Positions 59,185 to 64,000 of a stretch of DNA of 64,000 nt are shown one piece after another (the first letter of the stretch is position 1; each line of letters starts with the position of its first letter). The notes below the pieces were generated by a model. The model saw nothing but the letters and a program-made list of their open reading frames with translations. It did no database searches and was not told the origin of the DNA. Location of the stretch: assembly GCA_001600455.1 (NCBI GenBank), contig BCKC01000004.1, positions 3,770,915 to 3,834,914 of the forward strand. The letters run 5' to 3'. The stretch is from Endocalyx cinctus. Its lineage: Eukaryota > Ascomycota > Sordariomycetes > Amphisphaeriales > Apiosporaceae. Position numbers and translations under genes: made by a program.

Positions 59185-61807
59185 GTGGGAATATCCCCGC
59201 AACGAGTCTTCATATACGTGTAATTGACAGTAAGTCCGACAGGGCGCCACAGCAGGATGCTGCGAGATCCTGCGAGGCTGATTGAGGCTTCTGATGAGAC
59301 GTTGGAAAAATGATCTCCGAAACCGAGTGCATCTGATGAAGCTAGGATCACTGCTGCACCTTTCCTCCAGCACAGGTGCAATTTTTGTTTATACTATATT
59401 ACGGTGAATTAAGCTCTTGCATCCGCCACCTGACGTGGACGCCTTCCTTCGGTACCTAATTTTGGAACCCGTTTATATATACTAGTATACCTGAATGATT
59501 CAAAATCATGAAACACGCTGCAGCAAGTACATTATCTTGTACAACACGAGCGGCCCTGTTCCCCTTTCCCCGGAATTGTTCTCTGGAATATTTTCTATGC
59601 TGTCTCACTCGGGTACGACGCTGGCTGCACCTATTCCGTCAGCTCCGTCGCCGTAACCCTTCTCTTGCTTTAGGATCGGTAAATGTCATGCTACTTCCGG
59701 TACCCTCTACACCCTAAAGAAATGGATTATATTAGATACGCCGTAATGCGAAGAAAGACATGCTGTCTTCCGGCAAGCAGTAGTCAGCTGTAATCCTGGA
59801 TCATCCCCCTAGCACACCTCTTTCCTCCTTACTTGTTGAGGAGTCATTGCCAGGTGACTTGGCAGCAAATCTTTTGAAATCAAAGAGACCTTCAGAGGAT
59901 TTTAGCTAAAGCCGTAGTTGGAGGATACTATTATTACGAAAAAGGTAATGGGAAGAAAACCAAAGTATTGTGTCTTTATTTATTTCCCTCTTCCTAAGTA
60001 GTTAGTTAGTTTCTTTCTTTATGTATTATGATTTATCATGAGTTGGCTTTCGATATCGGTTCGATTCTCGTTACATCTGCCGAAGTCTCGGACGAACCGC
60101 CACTTTCCTACATCCGGCGTAGGTACTGAGAACAAGTGATTATTGGTTGAACGGAAGCCGTCCTCGGTTCATGATTTATTGCACTTGGTGCAAACTTGCT
60201 TGTCCATTTTTTTGACGGCTTAAGTCTTTCGAGTATCTCGGTACAAGCCGGCATCGGACTCTGTGGCCCTGAATCATATCCTGTAGGCCGAGAGCCGAAA
60301 TCATAATTAGTGTCAGTGAAGGGTTCCTTCGCAGAAGCTCGTGTTTCGCCTTCAGCCTTTTGAGATGAGATGACCAGGTCACAATGGAATATGGAGCTTT
60401 AGCCGTAATATTCCGGCGTTGGATCAGGTGCGGAAGACGGATGGTGCCTTGATCATACAAACCTCTGGGTATCATTGGGAACATATGAGTAATTCTAAAC
60501 TCTATAAATAGCTTAAACATCGTAAATGAGCATATATCACAGGTGATGGATGAATGTGCAAAATCTGGTCACGAATGAGTCACGATGCTCTCATGTTCTG
60601 ATATTGACGGTCGAACTATATCTGACGTAATTATCCAGGGAGAGTCGGGGAAATCATTGTTGGGATGAGTAGAACTAGCTTTATTGTGATATCCGGAACA
60701 TATTCCATACATTATACTACATCGCCCTTATCCTGGTGCAGCTCTTGATAATCCACTCTCCCCGCGTTCCACAAACAGTACAGCAAAGGGGACAACGGGG
60801 TTCCATATAGCTGGTTGAGTACTTTTTTACCTCCCAAAATAAATTCGAGAAACACAAGTTACAGCATATATGAAGTTCGAGAAAATATTTTTCTAACTCT
60901 TGCTGTTCTGCCCAGTCATTGAATCCGAGAGTGATTTGCCAAACTGATCAACTATAATTAGAAGAATGCACCTCATTACATAATAAAACCCGGAAACCAG
61001 AGGGTTCACAGAGGAGCTTCTAGTCACACATCCTTTTTGTACTATGGCGATTTTCTCAGTGCGCATCAATCTAGAAACAGAGAATGAGTCATATAAGGCG
61101 GAGAAACGTTTCCAACAGATCTCAGTGTATATAACAAAGATATTGTCATATGGAGGTTTCAAATATCTGTTATTTCGCCACCTCACAGGGCGGAAGTGGT
61201 ATATACAAAGTAACTCTCAACATCCCCAGCTATTCATCTTATTTTACACATATGAAGCCCCTTTTCTTCTACTTTTACGAAACAGCTATGATGGTAAGAA
61301 TAGGTTCTCCGGGCTTGAGCCTGCTTCCTGCTAAATTACCATTATTGCTGGCTGAAACTCTACGTTTATTAGATGGTCTAACTAATTTGATGTCCGGTCA
61401 AATAAGAGTCAATGTGTTACTTCGGAAATCAAGGATAGTCGCAAACGCGTTTAGTAGCCTGACACAATCTATCTAACTGGGAGGTGAAAGTAGGTATCAT
61501 ATACTCACTTTTTTCTCATTCTGTCAGGAGGCTGGTGATCCGAATTTGAAATGCTAATTAGTCAACTCATCGGCTACCTTCATACCTGGGGATAATGACA
61601 GCTACTATTATCAATAATGAGTCGAACAGGGTTGGAACGTCATTACTCAATGTGCTGGGGCGGTAGACACTTTGAGTATAAGTATCGAACACCATAATAG
61701 ACTTTTCTTCTTTCCTCAATTAGATATCCTCAACATTAGTACTTTCATTCTCGCAGCTTTAATATTCTACTAGTTTTTAACTTTTCTATTTCGCACATCT
61801 GATTACA

Positions 61808-63535
61808 ATGGCGGACCCACCACGAAAAAAATCTCGATCCAGAGTCGCAACTGAACTTGCCAAACTGTTCAAGAAGATTATCTTAAAAACGCCTCCGGGG
61901 GAAGACTCAGAGCCCATTGGCGTACAAAGTGAGAAGATCAATATCAAATCACTGCCACCAGAAATTATCATCCAAATCCTGGAAGCAGTCGCGAAGATGG
62001 GGTCTTGGGTAACTTTCATATTCGACCACGAGCATGGCATCAGCATCACCGGGTTTGACAAGGTTAACAAAGAACAGTACGCCATGCGCTTATTTTTCGA
62101 GAATAACGCTCTGTGGAACCGTCTCAGCCTCACCGAAGCGCAGGATGTCGTTAGAGAGGTGTTTTTATACGCCTCGGAAATCATGGGAAAACGCGAATTG
62201 GGACCAATCGTAGGCCATGTTAGAAAGGACTTGGAAGCAGCCATGTATAAGGTGCAAGCCGAAAGAGGAGACGATTTATTCAGAATTAAGCTAGGGAACA
62301 AAAATCGCTACCCTCAAGTTAGACGGACAACGGACTTCTTTTTCCTCCGTGGATTCATCATGTACGCAAGGGAAATTCTTGACCTCAATCCTCGGCCCAG
62401 CGACGAGGACTATGAAAGTCTTTGCACTGTCTCGACATGTGCCTTTGAACTCGCGGATATCTATCGTGGGATGTGTGACGTCCTAAGAACTAGACCTAGC
62501 TCCTTGGCCACGGAAGTTGAACCTGAACGATATTCTATGGACCGCAACGATTTTCTACCAAAGATGTTCGATATGTTCACGCCCCTAATGGATGTCAAAT
62601 CTCAGCTTGAAGAGTGTTTGATTGTGGTTGGAGAAGTTCCTCGAAATCTCGTTCCGGAGAGAGACTTAGAGGATATTAAGGTTGAATGGATTACTCCAGA
62701 GGAATCGTTGCGTGATCCGAATGATGCACTGCAAATTCGCTGCACGCCTGATGTCCCTTCTACGACCTTTCAGGGTCAAATGATCTTTGTGAAGCGCCAT
62801 ATGGATGGGTTCATCAACAAGCACAAAACAATGTTTGATACGTGGATGAATAGCCCGTATGACCCTACAGAACCCCCCATATATCTGAAGGAGGCCCACC
62901 CAGATGTCGATGACCATCCAATGAGACCTCCTCTAAATTGGTTTAATAAATGGCTGTATTCTGCCAATGCGAAGCACTGGTTGAAGAGTATTGAAGGCAA
63001 GATCTGGCTTCGTGAGTCTCTAGCCGCGTGGCGCTGGCTCGCGTGTCCGATTTGTGGCGGCGAATGGCTTGAAACCGAGGACGGCGTTGACTGGCTCAAG
63101 TCTGACGAATCAGACACCTTCCTAAAGTCTGAACTAGCAGTAGAATGGATGTGGGCTGCTTGGTATCGTGACAGCGACGATCGTGACAACGACGATCGAG
63201 ACAGTGACGATAGTGACACACCGACGCATAGAAACTTTTACGATACTTCCAAAGGTCGTCGGTGGAAGGAGAGCAAGTGCCCAGATGGAAAGTTACCGCC
63301 CAAGACTTTTGCCTCAAGTTCATCTCAGCGAAATCTCCGTTTTCGTCAGCCGCTTCAAACGATAATGTGGTACAACCGACCCCAGACATGGAGATTCGTG
63401 AAATACAAGCATTGGAACTACCAGAATCCCGACACCGAAAAGATGATTGAATCTGATGATAATGCCAAAGTCGAAGGAAAGGGAAAGGGAAAGGGAAAAG
63501 CGAGAGCCTGGTTAAGTACCTCCATTTTAGACTAA
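61808..63535 (+). CDS. F-box-like protein with 9-residue WL repeats
   Basis: An intronless frame of 575 aa with a basic N-terminus (PRKKSRSR). Residues ~43-65 (INIKSLPPEIIIQILEAVA) match the start of an F-box, which would bind Skp1 in an SCF ubiquitin ligase. A long helical middle follows that I do not recognise. From residue 382 to 447 aromatic residues recur every nine or ten positions (W382, W391, W400, W410, W420, W429, F438, W447), most followed by Leu, as in GEWLETEDGVDWLKSDESD. A CPIC pair lies within the array. After this come an Asp/Arg low-complexity stretch (RDSDDRDNDDRDSDDSD) and a Gly-Lys alternating run near the end (GKGKGKGK). Probably intracellular; function unknown. Confidence 0.75.
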   Translation: MADPPRKKSRSRVATELAKLFKKIILKTPPGEDSEPIGVQSEKINIKSLPPEIIIQILEAVAKMGSWVTFIFDHEHGISITGFDKVNKEQYAMRLFFENNALWNRLSLTEAQDVVREVFLYASEIMGKRELGPIVGHVRKDLEAAMYKVQAERGDDLFRIKLGNKNRYPQVRRTTDFFFLRGFIMYAREILDLNPRPSDEDYESLCTVSTCAFELADIYRGMCDVLRTRPSSLATEVEPERYSMDRNDFLPKMFDMFTPLMDVKSQLEECLIVVGEVPRNLVPERDLEDIKVEWITPEESLRDPNDALQIRCTPDVPSTTFQGQMIFVKRHMDGFINKHKTMFDTWMNSPYDPTEPPIYLKEAHPDVDDHPMRPPLNWFNKWLYSANAKHWLKSIEGKIWLRESLAAWRWLACPICGGEWLETEDGVDWLKSDESDTFLKSELAVEWMWAAWYRDSDDRDNDDRDSDDSDTPTHRNFYDTSKGRRWKESKCPDGKLPPKTFASSSSQRNLRFRQPLQTIMWYNRPQTWRFVKYKHWNYQNPDTEKMIESDDNAKVEGKGKGKGKARAWLSTSILD

Positions 63536-64000
63536 GACGAGTGTTTTAGGCTGACTCGGGGAGCCATAGTTTCTGAAGAACCAAGGTGGTCATATTTTTA
63601 GAGTTGTCTTAATTTTCCCTCTTTCTGCTATTCCCCTCGATATTTTTCTTTCTTGATAATGTTATTGATCTTGGGAGACTGATTTGCTGGATATCTTTTA
63701 TTTGTCATACACCTCGTCCTAGACGCTTGTGTGCATATTCTCTGCCTCGGGTTTTTGGAAGGACACATATCTCGATACTTGCTAGAATGATAATTAGAGA
63801 CTGAATTACTCTCACTGAGATTAAATTTAAACTATTATGAAAATCTTCGGGAGATGTCTATACTGATCTGTATACACCTTTACTTGTTATTGCCGAACAG
63901 AATTACCCACCTCAACTACATGTGTTATTTACTAAACCGAAAACCCCTGAGTTAAGCTGAAGTCTTGCCAAACAAACTCAAATAATAAGAATCCAAACGA
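63536..64000. other. Intergenic region at window end, no gene seen
   Basis: AT-rich 3' flank of the WL-repeat gene, cut by the window edge. Nothing recognised. Confidence 0.55.

Larger units (their letters stand above)
52267..61807. other. Gene-poor AT-rich stretch, 9.5 kb
   Basis: Nine and a half kb without an open frame or exon chain I can support. It holds long A runs (53359-53382, 58629-58653), a (TC)17 tract, a T/C-rich leader-like stretch near 57630-57710, a 13-bp tandem duplication in a TACTTA-rich stretch at 54400-54485, and the fifth TACTCCGTA copy. Short frames at 60176-60520 (minus) and 61150-61476 (plus) exceed 100 codons but resemble nothing. It could be long noncoding RNA, leader sequence of an unseen gene, or transposon remains mutated beyond recognition. 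Confidence 0.6.

Noticed and set aside
60040..60085. tRNA-like box (GGTTCGATTC) near 60058
   Set aside because: No matching A box, acceptor stem or anticodon arm upstream, so it is not a tRNA gene.
60176..60520. Minus-strand 114-codon frame in the gene-poor stretch
   Set aside because: No domain, weak codon bias and no splice partners; probably chance.
61150..61476. Plus-strand 108-codon frame
   Set aside because: Low-complexity hydrophobic and basic residues with no recognisable family; not enough to call a gene.

Overview
The window is nuclear DNA of a filamentous ascomycete (Pezizomycotina; Sordariomycetes is my best guess, from overall character only). Genes carry many short introns (about 45-150 bp, GT-AG), coding exons are GC-rich at third positions, intergenic DNA is AT-rich with homopolymer runs, and the gene set includes fungal markers: the pH-signalling protein PalA/Rim20, V-ATPase subunit B, a DAL5-type permease and secreted GMC oxidoreductase. 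I see no rRNA, tRNA, CRISPR array or intact transposon. I worked out exon boundaries by hand from splice sites, reading phase and family conservation, and give them with each gene.

Layout. 1-7.4 kb: a large intronless PHP/DUF3604-type protein and a divergently transcribed DAL5-type permease, then a gene for a protein of eleven 17-residue Trp repeats. 7.4-9 kb: a possible decayed F-box/ankyrin gene. 9-19.7 kb: secreted GMC oxidoreductase, a coiled-coil protein, an RBR E3 ubiquitin ligase, an unknown protein and a secreted aldose 1-epimerase. 21.7-27.7 kb is a metabolic block: V-ATPase subunit B (vma2), an enoyl-CoA hydratase-like protein, HMG-CoA lyase and beta-carbonic anhydrase. 28.3-34.4 kb: a 16-exon MFS sugar transporter and a 9-exon arylsulfatase read divergently from one 564-bp spacer. 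37.2-38.9 kb: a small membrane protein and a mitochondrial phosphate carrier that could be spliced together in frame. 41.4-52.3 kb: an apparently truncated secreted protein, a HotDog thioesterase, a divergent kinase-like protein, PalA/Rim20 and a Fringe/GT31-like type II glycosyltransferase. 52.3-61.8 kb: a 9.5-kb gene-poor AT-rich stretch. 61.8-63.5 kb: an F-box-like protein with 9-residue WL repeats.

How the genes fit together. Two divergent hydrolase-plus-transporter pairs (DUF3604/permease and sulfatase/sugar transporter) look like small uptake-and-degradation modules. The hydratase-like protein and HMG-CoA lyase may act together in acyl-CoA or leucine breakdown. Most of the rest is ordinary housekeeping. 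The least explained items are the two unrelated Trp-repeat proteins, the 9-bp motif TACTCCGTA found five times only in intergenic DNA, the small-protein/carrier junction, and the long gene-poor stretch.
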